Positions 25,045-34,101 of a stretch of 64,000 nucleotides of DNA are shown here, piece by piece. The translations under genes were made by a program, and so were the position numbers. The stretch is from Candidatus Gracilibacteria bacterium (GTDB taxonomy: Bacteria; Patescibacteriota; Gracilibacteria; UBA1369; UBA12473): contig JBAZZS010000001.1 in the NCBI GenBank assembly GCA_041658685.1, positions 62,001 through 126,000 of the forward strand, written 5' to 3'. The notes under the pieces are model-generated. The model searched no databases and was not told the DNA's origin. It saw only the letters and a program-made list of their open reading frames with translations. Each line of letters starts with the position of its first letter. Within the stretch, counting starts at the first letter, position 1.

Positions 25045-25602
25045 ATGAATTTTGACGATCCCCAGATCCCGCACACGATTCGTACCAGCACGCGCGCCAA
25101 GCGTTTAACCATTTCCGTGCGCCAAACCGGAGAAGTGGCGTTGATTATCCCTGTCGGGGGATCGATTCGAGCGGCGGAAAAATTTCTCAAAAAAAAGATG
25201 AAATGGGTGATGAAAAAATTGGATTTATTTCAAAAGATAAAAGTACGCCATCCCGAGTTGAAAACCCTAAAATCACAAGATAAAAAAGCCGACGTTGAAG
25301 CCACTCGCGCTTTGGTGGAAAATTTGATCAAAAAATACAACGAACAAGATCGCTTTCGTTACAATAAAGTTCGAATTAAAAAACATCGATCACGATGGGG
25401 GAGTTGCTCTTCCAAACGCAATTTAAATTTCAACGCAAAAATTGCACTTCTCCCGCCGCATTTGGCCGAGTACATCGTGGTGCATGAGCTTTGTCATTTG
25501 AAGGAAATGAATCATTCGCGTCGATTTTGGCAGAGGGTTGAGGAAAAATATCCTCAGTATAAAATGGCTAGGAAAGAGCTGAAGGGGTATAGCTCGTCAT
25601 GA
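25045..25602 (+). CDS. YgjP/DUF45-family zinc metalloprotease
   Basis: 185 residues. HELCHLKEMNHSRRFW at 147-162 has the HExxH-type site with a downstream His, and SRWGSCSSKRNLNFN at 116-130 is the other family signature. Function is poorly known; homologs often sit beside restriction genes or stand alone. Here it stands alone. ATG 25045 is preferred over an upstream alternative because it follows the -10 box by 6 nt and the family N-terminus begins here. Confidence 0.88.
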   Translation: MNFDDPQIPHTIRTSTRAKRLTISVRQTGEVALIIPVGGSIRAAEKFLKKKMKWVMKKLDLFQKIKVRHPELKTLKSQDKKADVEATRALVENLIKKYNEQDRFRYNKVRIKKHRSRWGSCSSKRNLNFNAKIALLPPHLAEYIVVHELCHLKEMNHSRRFWQRVEEKYPQYKMARKELKGYSSS

Positions 25603-25613
25603 CGCTTCGTAAT

Positions 25614-25640
25614 GTCGCCCTTCGAGAGCCTCAGGGTGAC
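25614..25640. repeat. Dispersed repeat, family d, copy 2
   Basis: GCCCTTCGAGAGCCTCAGGG then TGAC, nearly identical to 13535-13562. Confidence 0.75.
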
Positions 25641-25687
25641 ATTCCTCATTTACACTCTCATTTAATCATTTTTAATCCTCATCCCCC

Positions 25688-27355
25688 ATGCCATCTCTTT
25701 CCGCCCAATGCCAGCAGTGTCACACGCCCTTTGAAATCCATGAAAAAGACCGCGCTTTTTATGAAAAACTCGATTTGCCGAACCCTAAAATTTGCCCGGA
25801 GTGCCGCGCTCAACGTCGACTCGCGTATCGCAACGAGCGCACGCTTTACCAACGCGCTTGCGACCTCTGCCGCAAGCCCATGATTTCGACTTACTCCAAG
25901 ACTTCGCCCTTTCCCGTGTATTGCCAGGAATGTTTTTGGAGCGACCATTGGAATGCGTTTGATTTTGGCCTCGAAATCGATGTCGAAAAGCCGTTTTTTC
26001 CGCAATTTCATGAATTGTTAATAAAAACGCCACGCCTCGCGATTGTGAACAAACAATCGGAAAATAGCGATTACTGTAATTATTCATTCGCGAATAAAAA
26101 TTGTTACCTCACGTTTGGCAACCACTATGAAGAAGACTGTTTGTACGGCCATTATTCGACCAAAAATAAGAATTGCACCGACTACCTTTGGCTCTACAAA
26201 TGCGAACTGTGCTACGAGTGTCTTTTTTCGAAAAACTGCTACCGCTCGGTTTACTTGGATCACTGCGAAGATTGCCAGGAATGTTGGTTTTCCGTGGATT
26301 TGAAAGGGTGTAAAAATTGCTTTTTATGCGCCAATTTGCGGCACAAAGAATATTACATTTTGAACAAGCCGTATTCTAAAGAGGAGTATTTAAAAACTAT
26401 TGCCTCGTATCGATTGAGCGATTATAAATCCTTTAAAAAAGGCGTGGATTCGTATCGCGGCGATTTCCGAACCAAATTTCCGTTTCAAGCGTTGTATCAG
26501 GTCAATTGCGAACAGTGCGAAGGCAGCAATCACGAACAATCCAAAAATTTGCGTGCGTGTTTTGACTGCACCAAATGCGAAGATTGCGCGTACGGGTTTC
26601 AGATGGACGAAACCTACGATTCCATGGACATGAATTGCATGGGCTACGATCGAAGCGAAGTGTGTTATGAAACCGTGGGATGCAGCGGACTTTTCAACGG
26701 ATTGGCCTGCGATTCGTGCTGGCACGACAGCGATTTGGCGTATTGCAATTTGTGCTTTTCATCGAAAAATTGTTTTGGATGCATTGCATTGCAACACGGA
26801 GAATATGCGATTTTGAACAAAAAATACGACAAAGAAAATTATGAACATTTAATGAAAAAGATTAAAATTGAGATGAAAAAAAGAGGGGAATGGGGTGAAT
26901 TTTTCCCGGGAATGGTTTCGCCGTTTGCGTACAACGAGACGGTGGCGAGCGAGTATTATCCGTTGTCTAAAACTGAGGCGGAAAAGCAGGGCTTTCGTTG
27001 GTTTGAAAAAAACGAAGCCGAATTCAAAGGAGAAAAAATCCTCAAAGCCAGCAAATTACCGGATCGAATCGAAGAGGTGAAAGATACTATTTTAAAGGGA
27101 GCAATTGAATGTGAGATTACAAAAAAACCATTCCGAATTGTAAAACAAGAATTACAATTTTATCGTGAGAATAAATTGCCGTTACCGCGAAGACACCCGG
27201 ATCAACGGCACAAAGACCGCATGCAATTGAGAAATCCGCGCCGATTGTGGTCTCGCACATGCGCCAAATGTGGCGCCTCAATCCAAACCACCTACGCCCC
27301 GGGGCGGCCCGAAATTGTGTATTGCGAGGGGTGCTATTTAAAGGAAGTGTATTAA
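25688..27355 (+). CDS. Cys-rich multi-zinc-ribbon protein, paralog 3
   Basis: 555 residues. N-terminal ribbon CQQCHTPFEI...CPECRAQRRLAYRNERTLY...CDLCRKPMIS...YCQECFWSDHW, a central Cys/Tyr series (ENSDYCNYSFANKNCYLTFG, CELCYECLFSKNCYRSVY, GCKNCFLCANLRHKEYY), and a C-terminal ribbon (FRIVKQELQFYRE, CAKCGASIQTTYAPGRPEIV then YCEGCYLKEVY). It heads a tandem pair with paralog 4, separated by a 67-bp repeat. No function can be assigned. Confidence 0.82.
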   Translation: MPSLSAQCQQCHTPFEIHEKDRAFYEKLDLPNPKICPECRAQRRLAYRNERTLYQRACDLCRKPMISTYSKTSPFPVYCQECFWSDHWNAFDFGLEIDVEKPFFPQFHELLIKTPRLAIVNKQSENSDYCNYSFANKNCYLTFGNHYEEDCLYGHYSTKNKNCTDYLWLYKCELCYECLFSKNCYRSVYLDHCEDCQECWFSVDLKGCKNCFLCANLRHKEYYILNKPYSKEEYLKTIASYRLSDYKSFKKGVDSYRGDFRTKFPFQALYQVNCEQCEGSNHEQSKNLRACFDCTKCEDCAYGFQMDETYDSMDMNCMGYDRSEVCYETVGCSGLFNGLACDSCWHDSDLAYCNLCFSSKNCFGCIALQHGEYAILNKKYDKENYEHLMKKIKIEMKKRGEWGEFFPGMVSPFAYNETVASEYYPLSKTEAEKQGFRWFEKNEAEFKGEKILKASKLPDRIEEVKDTILKGAIECEITKKPFRIVKQELQFYRENKLPLPRRHPDQRHKDRMQLRNPRRLWSRTCAKCGASIQTTYAPGRPEIVYCEGCYLKEVY

Positions 27356-27370
27356 CCTTTGCCCTGCCTA

Positions 27371-27437
27371 TGTCATTCCCGCGGATGCGGGAATCCAGAT
27401 TTTCTCATTCTGGATCCCCGTGTGCACGGGGATGACA
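27371..27437. repeat. Cruciform repeat, TGTCATTCCCGC type
   Basis: Two nested hairpins (ATTCCCGC/GCGGGAAT and ATCCCCGTG/CACGGGGAT) are joined by ATCCAGA/TCTGGAT and closed by TGTCAT/ATGACA. This is a repeat type seen in many bacterial genomes. It separates the tandem Cys-rich genes. Confidence 0.85.
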
Positions 27438-27457
27438 AATCTCAATAATTCTTGCTC

Positions 27458-29089
27458 ATGGCTCCCATTCAAAAAAACTGCCGTGAATGTCAAACCCCCT
27501 TTGAAATCACAGATAGTGATTTGCAATTTTACGAACAAATTTCTCCGATTTTCAACAATAAGAAATACCCGATCCCTCCTCCCTCCCTCTGCCCGCCCTG
27601 TCGCCAACGCCGCCGCCTTGCGTTTCGCAATGAACGATCGTTGTACCAGAGAAAATGCGATCGCATTGGCAAGCCGATCATCTCTATGTATTCGCCGGAA
27701 AAACCGTATCCCGTGTACGACCGTGACGTGTGGTGGAGCGACGAATGGGACGGACTGAGTTACGGCCAGGCTTTCGATTTTTCAAAATCTTTTTTTGAAC
27801 AATTTTACGATTTAATGAAAAAAGTGCCGCGTATCAACATGACGCTTTCTCATTGCGAAAACAGCGATTACGGCCCGTATTGCGTCTCTTCCAAAAATAT
27901 TTATATGTGCAATTCGTGTGTGGATTCCGAAGATATTTTTTACTCATATCAGGCGAATCATTCGAGGGATTGTGTGGATTGCATGCTTTGTTACAACAGT
28001 GAACTTTGTTATGAGTGCGTGTATGGGGTCAATTTGTATCACAGCGCGTTTTCATTGGATTGTCGGGATTCGAGAGATTTATGGTTTTGCCGAGATTGCC
28101 AAGGGTGTGAACAATGCATTGGATGTGTAAATTTAGTGCAAAAAAAACATCATGTTTTCAACAAGCCTGTATCTGAATCCGAGTACAAAGAATGGCTCCA
28201 ACGTTTAAAAACTCCCAAAGATCTTGCACAACTGAATGAACAATTCATTAACTTTTCATTAAAATTTCCTTGCCGTGCGCTTCACAACATTCAGGTGGAA
28301 AATTGTATAGGCGATCGATTGATCCGATCCAAGAACGCACGATATGCGTTTGACGCCGAGGATTTGGAGGATTGTGCGTACATTTACGTGTTGCCCATGG
28401 GCGCAAAAGATACGCACGACACGCATTATTCACCCAAAGCAGAATGTGTGTACGAAGCCATGTCTGCCACGCACGATTATCGCGCCGCATTCGTAAACCA
28501 CGCGTGGGATGTGAAAGAATCCTGTTACGTGGACCATTGTTTTTATTCATCGCATTTATTCGGATGCATTGGATTAAAGAAAAATGAATATTGCATTTTG
28601 AACAAACAATACACAAAAGAAGAATACGAGATTTTAGTGCCCAAAATCATTGAACATATGAAGGGGACAGGAGAATGGGGGGAATATTTTCCAATGAAAA
28701 CGTCGCCTTACGCCTACAATGAAACCATTGCTCAAGATGTTTTTCCAAGCACAAAGGAAAGAGCGACGCAGGAAGGGCTCACATGGAAAGAAAATGAAAA
28801 AAAAGAATACGCATCTCTAAAAAACAAAAAGGATATTTTCGCCTGCGAATTATGTGGGAAAAATTATCGACTCATTCCGCAAGAATTAAAATTTTATCAT
28901 AATCATGAAATTCCGATTCCACGCCAATGCCCGGATTGTCGATACAAAAGACGCCTTGCTCAAAGAAGTGCGCATAAAATTTGGCCTCGCACCTGCGCCA
29001 AATGCAACGCTCCGATCCAAACCACCTATGCCCCGGGGCGGCCCGAGATTGTGGATTGCGAGGGGTGCTATTTAAAGGAAGTGTATTAG
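27458..29089 (+). CDS. Cys-rich multi-zinc-ribbon protein, paralog 4
   Basis: 543 residues from ATG 27458 (a TTG two codons upstream is less likely). N-terminal ribbon CRECQTPFEI...CPPCRQRRRLAFRNERSLY. The second ribbon is degenerate: KCDRIGKPII and VYDRDVWWSDEW, where paralogs have CxxC. Central Cys-rich units (CVDCMLCYNSELCYECVYG, CQGCEQCIGC) and an intact C-terminal ribbon (CAKCNAPIQTTYAPGRPEIV then DCEGCYLKEVY) follow. The last 18 nt overlap the end of the convergent methyltransferase/CsaB gene. Confidence 0.82.
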   Translation: MAPIQKNCRECQTPFEITDSDLQFYEQISPIFNNKKYPIPPPSLCPPCRQRRRLAFRNERSLYQRKCDRIGKPIISMYSPEKPYPVYDRDVWWSDEWDGLSYGQAFDFSKSFFEQFYDLMKKVPRINMTLSHCENSDYGPYCVSSKNIYMCNSCVDSEDIFYSYQANHSRDCVDCMLCYNSELCYECVYGVNLYHSAFSLDCRDSRDLWFCRDCQGCEQCIGCVNLVQKKHHVFNKPVSESEYKEWLQRLKTPKDLAQLNEQFINFSLKFPCRALHNIQVENCIGDRLIRSKNARYAFDAEDLEDCAYIYVLPMGAKDTHDTHYSPKAECVYEAMSATHDYRAAFVNHAWDVKESCYVDHCFYSSHLFGCIGLKKNEYCILNKQYTKEEYEILVPKIIEHMKGTGEWGEYFPMKTSPYAYNETIAQDVFPSTKERATQEGLTWKENEKKEYASLKNKKDIFACELCGKNYRLIPQELKFYHNHEIPIPRQCPDCRYKRRLAQRSAHKIWPRTCAKCNAPIQTTYAPGRPEIVDCEGCYLKEVY

Positions 29090-30982
29090 ATTTTTCCATT
29101 TCTTCTCCAGTCCCTCAAAATCATTGGGCTCGATCACGAAATTGGCTTTTCCAACGGATTTGAAAAGGTTTTTCACTTTGGTTTCATACGCAAAACCGAT
29201 GCACGGGATTTTGTACATAAAAGAAAGGATGTTGGCGTGCAGACGGAAATTTAAGGCCGCAGCGCCTGTTGCAAAAATGGATTCAAAATTACCAAAATCA
29301 ACCGAAGTGATGGCGGGTTTATGTGAGGTCATGAGTCGCGCCACTTTTTCGGATAATGCTCGATCGTTGCCATTGTTTTCAAAAATTAAAAATGCGGTTT
29401 GAAGTTTTTGTTGCGCATGCACTTGATCCAAAAATGTCGCAAGTTTCTCGGAAAAATCAGGGTTTAAAAACGATCCATCGCGCAACGAAACCAACAGTTT
29501 TTTTGAGGATTTTTTGGGAGAACGTGTCGATTTTAATTCAATCGTAAACGCCGGATCCGGCGCAATTTCAATCGTTTTAGTCACGCCAATAGCTTTTAGG
29601 ATTTCAGCAGACTCTGGATCTCGCACTTGAATTTTCCAAAACCGTGAAAAGAGTTGTCGAACCACCCATTTTGAGAAATTTTTATGAATAGGGCCAACGC
29701 CTTGGCCCAAACACACAATTTTTTTTCGCAATAAAATCGCAGGCAAAATTTGCAATCCGGAAATCCAAATCGTACGCGGCACCTCATCCGTAAACAACGT
29801 GCCCCCGCCAAAAACAACCTGGTCCGCGCGTCGATATTGTCTAAGCGTTTCCACCCATTCGAAGCGCAAAAAAGAACGCAGTCCTGTTGGGAAAACATAA
29901 AAACTTTTCACCCCGTGCACTCGTTCCGTTTCCGCAGGATCCGCAGATAAAACCACTTTTTCGCAAGGTCCTTCTTTTTCAAGTCCTTCCAGAATCCCTC
30001 GCAACACCAATTCATCCCCGAAATTTTTCGCTCCATAATTTCCTAAAATCAACACCGTATCTTTTTTGAGCTCTTTCCTGGGAGTGGCAATAAGAAAAAC
30101 ATATTCGCCCTTGAGAATTCCAATTTCACCCAAAAATCGATCCAGCCAAACCAACGCTTTGACCAAGGATTTATACCCTGAAATTTGAGGCCGAATGCGC
30201 GCAATAAAAAATCGAATGAACGTGAGCGGATATTCCTTCTTTTCAACATGAAAATGACGCTCAACCGTTTGTTCGAGATCCGCGCTTGCCACATCTTCAA
30301 ACGGCGAGGTTTCGCCAATCTTTTGTCCTGAAACTTTTTTCCAAAAATAGGAGCATTTTTCTTTGAACGGTTCTTCGGTCGGCAAAATCATGTAAAAAAA
30401 CAACGCCAACATTTTACTCATCATGCCGCGAAAACCACGAAATTCAATATGATCAAAAATCAAAAAAGCCCCCTCTTTTCGGAGCGCTTTTTTCATCTCC
30501 TCGCAAATCGCTTCCAAGCCGGCCATGTGATGGAGAGAATCCCACACCACCACAGCCCCGAATTTTTCCGCAGGAAATTTGGCATGATTCAAGTCCTTGA
30601 TTTCAAACGTCATTTGCCCGGATTTCGGATTTCCCTTTTTCTGTTTTTTGGCTTGCTCTTGAGCAAAAGAAATATTTTCTTGCGCCACGTCATAGCCCTC
30701 GACATCAATCCCGTGTGACGCAATTTCACGTGACAGCCATCCGGTCCCGCACCCTAATTCCATCACCGGTCCGCCCGTCCTTACCGCGCGCTCAATGATC
30801 TCGTTTTTATACGGCCCGCGAATCAACCCTTCCAAAAACGAATCCTCCCACATCGACACAGGTTTCTGTGTGCGAAAATTTTTCCGTGAAGCAAAATCAA
30901 AGCCTTTTTTCTGCAAAACTTCAACTTCTTTGTCCCAAAAATCGCCTTCGCCTTTTATTTTTTTCGAATAATCATGATCCAT
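29072..30982 (-). CDS. Fusion: SAM methyltransferase + polysaccharide pyruvyl transferase (CsaB-like)
   Basis: 636 residues. Residues 1-300 are a class I methyltransferase (ELGCGTGWLSRE at 75-86, WDSLHHMAGLE). Residues about 309-636 are a CsaB-type pyruvyl transferase (LILGNYGAKNFGDELVLRGI at 311-330, VVFGGGTLF, GQGVGPI, RDPES, ALNFRLHANI). CsaB pyruvylates cell-wall polymers so that SLH domains can bind. Two SLH proteins are encoded nearby, so this enzyme may build their anchor. The fusion with a methyltransferase is unusual; I see no stop or shift between the parts. It lies 12 nt downstream of the bactofilin-like gene. Confidence 0.85.
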   Translation of the reverse strand: MDHDYSKKIKGEGDFWDKEVEVLQKKGFDFASRKNFRTQKPVSMWEDSFLEGLIRGPYKNEIIERAVRTGGPVMELGCGTGWLSREIASHGIDVEGYDVAQENISFAQEQAKKQKKGNPKSGQMTFEIKDLNHAKFPAEKFGAVVVWDSLHHMAGLEAICEEMKKALRKEGAFLIFDHIEFRGFRGMMSKMLALFFYMILPTEEPFKEKCSYFWKKVSGQKIGETSPFEDVASADLEQTVERHFHVEKKEYPLTFIRFFIARIRPQISGYKSLVKALVWLDRFLGEIGILKGEYVFLIATPRKELKKDTVLILGNYGAKNFGDELVLRGILEGLEKEGPCEKVVLSADPAETERVHGVKSFYVFPTGLRSFLRFEWVETLRQYRRADQVVFGGGTLFTDEVPRTIWISGLQILPAILLRKKIVCLGQGVGPIHKNFSKWVVRQLFSRFWKIQVRDPESAEILKAIGVTKTIEIAPDPAFTIELKSTRSPKKSSKKLLVSLRDGSFLNPDFSEKLATFLDQVHAQQKLQTAFLIFENNGNDRALSEKVARLMTSHKPAITSVDFGNFESIFATGAAALNFRLHANILSFMYKIPCIGFAYETKVKNLFKSVGKANFVIEPNDFEGLEKKWKNLIHFL

Positions 30983-30994
30983 AGCGAAATCTTA

Positions 30995-32185
30995 TTACAC
31001 CAATCGTTCTTTGACCAGCCTTTGGTGCGTTTCGCGTTGAGTCAAAATGAGGGCTCCAACACCGGCAAAAAAGAGCGCCAAGCGGAGCACCCAACCGAGA
31101 TAGGGGATAAACATGAGCAATTTGATGAAAAGCAATCCTGCCGCGAGTTGAAAAAAGGATCGACTGCGCGGACGATGTTTGAGAAATCCGCGTTTCCATG
31201 GGTGTTTAAGTAACAGTTCACCCATAAAATAACCCGCAGCAATCCGGCCAAATTCAATCAACATAAAGAACAACGCCAATAAAATGAACGAAAAAGGAAT
31301 GCCAATCACGGTTGCGGCCGACAATCCCATAATGACCACCATTAAGATGATTCCAAAGAATCCAACGCCGATGCTTTTGAATGCATTTTTCCCCAAGGTT
31401 TCATTCACTCGATCCCAATACCGAGGCATGAAGAGAAGCGCCAAAACGCCGATTAAAAGAAGTGAAAAATAGCTGGCCATGACCGCGGCAAACGACCCTT
31501 GATCCACTAAACGCAAAAGACTTTCTTTAAATTTATCCGAGCCGGCTTGAATTTCATTGTACGTAACTTCTCCCCCCACGGTTCCTCCGAATTCCGTGAG
31601 TTTTTGCGGCGCAGAATAGATCAAATTTCCGGAAATCGCTCCGGATTCAAGCAAAACCAATTCTTCGCTTGCGTGGACATCCACATTGCCGTTCACTTTT
31701 CCCCCAATCACCAAACGTCCCAGATAGCCGGTCAGACTTTTGTTCAGCGTTCCGTAAAAATTACCCACCCCGGTCAAAAACATGGCATCGCCTTGAATCG
31801 TTGAAGTCGCAGCCACATCCACGGTTCCGCTCACCACCACCAAATCGCCATCCACATTGCCATTCAACGTCAGCGTGCCGCCGGCCACGCGCACATCGTC
31901 TTTCACCGCACCATTCACGAGCACATTCCCTCCAAAAATCAGCACATCCCCGGAAACTGCGCCATTCACCGTAACATTGCCTCCGGCCACCCAGAGATCG
32001 CCCTCAATATCTTTTTGAATCGTGACAGTCTCGCCCCCCAAATAAACATCTTCTGTGACGTAGGTGTTGAACATCACTTTTTCCCCGCTTTGAAAAATAA
32101 AGGCCTGGGTTGAAACACTCATCAGAGGCAACATCGCTAAAAGAGCACCGGAAAAAAGGAGAGAAAGAGAGCGAAGAGGACGCAT
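30995..32185 (-). CDS. Secreted/membrane bactofilin-like beta-helix protein
   Basis: 396 residues. Signal peptide at 1-28 (LLFSGALLAMLPLMSVSTQA). Residues about 40-200 are short Gly/Val/Asn repeats (GGNVTVNGAVSGDVLIFGGN, VNGNVDVHASEELVLLESGA) like the polymer-forming beta-helix of bactofilins. Four or so C-terminal membrane helices follow (FSLLLIGVLALLFMP, FFGIILMVVIMG, IPFSFILLALFFMLIEFG, LLFIKLLMFIPYLGWVL). It could be an envelope scaffold. It is probably co-transcribed with the methyltransferase/CsaB gene. Confidence 0.75.
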   Translation of the reverse strand: MRPLRSLSLLFSGALLAMLPLMSVSTQAFIFQSGEKVMFNTYVTEDVYLGGETVTIQKDIEGDLWVAGGNVTVNGAVSGDVLIFGGNVLVNGAVKDDVRVAGGTLTLNGNVDGDLVVVSGTVDVAATSTIQGDAMFLTGVGNFYGTLNKSLTGYLGRLVIGGKVNGNVDVHASEELVLLESGAISGNLIYSAPQKLTEFGGTVGGEVTYNEIQAGSDKFKESLLRLVDQGSFAAVMASYFSLLLIGVLALLFMPRYWDRVNETLGKNAFKSIGVGFFGIILMVVIMGLSAATVIGIPFSFILLALFFMLIEFGRIAAGYFMGELLLKHPWKRGFLKHRPRSRSFFQLAAGLLFIKLLMFIPYLGWVLRLALFFAGVGALILTQRETHQRLVKERLV

Positions 32186-32267
32186 GGGAAGGGAGATTAA
32201 AAATTCATGAAATTGTCATATCGCAGGATGCGACGATCGAGAGAAAAAGTAAAGATCGAAAAATCTA

Positions 32268-33899
32268 TTATTCGTTGCGCGAAAGCAACGCTACGTTTTC
32301 AATATGGTACGTTTGAGGGAACATATCCACGGGTTGGATTGCCTCGAGCGTATAGCCTTGCTCGCGGAAAATTTTAAGATCGCGCGCCAAGGTGGCGGGG
32401 TTGCAGGAAACATAAACGATTTTGCGAGCCTTGAGCTCAGCCACGAGAAGGGGGGTGTCGCCATCGAGTCCGCATCGGGGCGGATCCACAATCACGACAT
32501 CGGGTTTTTCAAGCGTTACCCCGTCCACGGTCCCGTTCGGGCCCGCCAAACTTTTGAGACATTTCGATGTGTCTCCCACCATAAATTCAATATTGGAAAT
32601 GTTATTTTGCAACGCGTTTTTTCGCGCGTTCAGGACAGCGGCTTTGACGAGTTCGATGCCATAGACTTTTTTGGCATGCGCTGCGGCGCACAGGCCAATG
32701 GTGCCGGTGCCGCAATACAGGTCATAAACAATTTCTTTTCCCGAAAGCCCGGCCAGCTCAATCGCTGCGCCGTACAATTTTTCCGCTTGATGCGTGTTGG
32801 TTTGGAAAAACGATTCCGGCGAAATTTCAAAGCGCAACCGCGTTTCTTCCTTTTTGCCACTCAGCGACGGCAACCGCAATTCTTCATAAATGGTTTTTTG
32901 TCCGCTTAAAACTTGCGATTCACGCCAGGTCGGAACTCCGCGACTTTGCATGATCGTGGTCCACAGCAAAGAGGTAATGTCATCCTTGAATGGCGCTTGC
33001 GCGAACAACGTTTTGAACGCTTCCAATTGAGGAAACGGTTGAACCGATGTCACCAAATTTACCATCAATTCTCCGGTGTTTTTTCCCTCGCGAAGCATCA
33101 AATAACGCAACAGCCCTTCCCCGGTTCTTTCATCAAAAACCTCAAGTTTTTCCGCGCGCACAAATTCGCGAACTTTTTTTACAATCGACACCATCCGTTC
33201 CGAGGCCAAATGGCATTCTTCCAAATCAAAAACTTCATGGCGTTGGCGGGGGAGATGGAATCCCAGTTGGATTAATTCTTGAGCAAAACGGGGAGGAGTG
33301 GGAGTTTGTTGACGCCGCATTTCAAGAAGGGTTCTGCGAGAATCATGATCCGAGCAGGTTCCTTCCTGCGGCGGAGGCAAATTCCCGCTCCCGCCTCCGT
33401 TTTGTTTTCGCGGATCCCAAAAACTCACCTCAATTTTATTGCGATAATGCCACGGATCCTCACATCCCAGAATCGACCGCATCACGCGATCAAGTTCTTT
33501 TACAGGAATGGCGCCCACATGCTCGAGCGTTTCTCGTACCATTTGTTCTTTGAATCGAAGCTGATCTTCCACTTTTAAATTTTGAAACGTACACCCGCCG
33601 CAAGTTTCAAAATGACGACATTTTGGCGCAATTCGCGCTGGCGACGGCGTGATCAATTTCACCATTTTCCCTTCCAAAAAACTTTTCTTAATTTTAGTTA
33701 AACTCACCTCCGCATGATCTCCGGGCACCCCGCCTTCCACAAACGTGACCAACCCTTCAGTCCGTTCCAATTCAATCGGGCTCAACCTGTTTTCACCCTC
33801 CAAAAGCGTAGCCGGGACATGACATTTCCCAACCCCCGCGCCTCCCAGGGCCAGTTTTTCCACATGCACCTCAATAATTTCTCCTTTCTTCAGTGACAT
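32268..33899 (-). CDS. rlmD: 23S rRNA (uracil-5-)-methyltransferase, RlmD/RumA type
   Basis: 543 residues from ATG 33899. TRAM domain at 1-60, iron-sulfur cysteines C94, C100, C103 and C229, SAM motif DLYCGTGTIGL, DPPRCGLD and the catalytic loop VYVSCNPATLARDL. It makes m5U in rRNA (U1939 in E. coli) or possibly m5U54 in tRNA. Residues 167-203 (NGGGSGNLPPPQEGTCSDHD and on) do not belong to the family. They are encoded by palindromic repeat copy C, inserted in frame between YRNKIEVSFWDPR and LGFHLPRQRHEV. A 79-codon upstream extension runs through another repeat and is rejected. Confidence 0.88.
   Translation of the reverse strand: MSLKKGEIIEVHVEKLALGGAGVGKCHVPATLLEGENRLSPIELERTEGLVTFVEGGVPGDHAEVSLTKIKKSFLEGKMVKLITPSPARIAPKCRHFETCGGCTFQNLKVEDQLRFKEQMVRETLEHVGAIPVKELDRVMRSILGCEDPWHYRNKIEVSFWDPRKQNGGGSGNLPPPQEGTCSDHDSRRTLLEMRRQQTPTPPRFAQELIQLGFHLPRQRHEVFDLEECHLASERMVSIVKKVREFVRAEKLEVFDERTGEGLLRYLMLREGKNTGELMVNLVTSVQPFPQLEAFKTLFAQAPFKDDITSLLWTTIMQSRGVPTWRESQVLSGQKTIYEELRLPSLSGKKEETRLRFEISPESFFQTNTHQAEKLYGAAIELAGLSGKEIVYDLYCGTGTIGLCAAAHAKKVYGIELVKAAVLNARKNALQNNISNIEFMVGDTSKCLKSLAGPNGTVDGVTLEKPDVVIVDPPRCGLDGDTPLLVAELKARKIVYVSCNPATLARDLKIFREQGYTLEAIQPVDMFPQTYHIENVALLSRNE
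33292..33398. repeat. Dispersed palindromic repeat, family b, copy C, inside rlmD
   Basis: Core GAGAATCATGATCCGAG flanked by TTCTGC and GCAGGTT-type arms and outer GGAGGAGTGGGAGTTTG / CAAATTCCCGCTCC...CCTCC. It is translated in frame. Confidence 0.85.
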
Positions 33900-33938
33900 G
33901 GTAGTATTGGTCCGCGAAAAAAAATAATTTGAACAGTG

Positions 33939-34059
33939 ATGGGCGTATCCGATGGCGCCTCGCGGCTTACGTCCTCGCACTTTTCCTCGTCGTAGCGATG
34001 CTACGCCTTCGTTGAGTGCTCCGGGCGCGCACGCGATTCGATCATCGGCTACAACCCAT
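33939..34059. repeat. Large imperfect palindrome between rlmD and rlmH
   Basis: ATGGGCGTATCCGATGGCG at the left matches the reverse complement of the right end (ATGGGTTGTAGCCGATGATC). An inner CGTAGCGATGCTACG hairpin is present. It occupies most of the divergent promoter region, so it could affect both genes. Confidence 0.6.
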
Positions 34060-34101
34060 TCTTTGTCCAGCTTATTTTTTTTCACGGACTTAATTTTTAT
34101 C

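Noticed and set aside
27371..27437. Possible CRISPR repeat unit or terminator
   Set aside because: Single copy, no spacers, no U-tract; the nested cruciform fits a dispersed genomic repeat.
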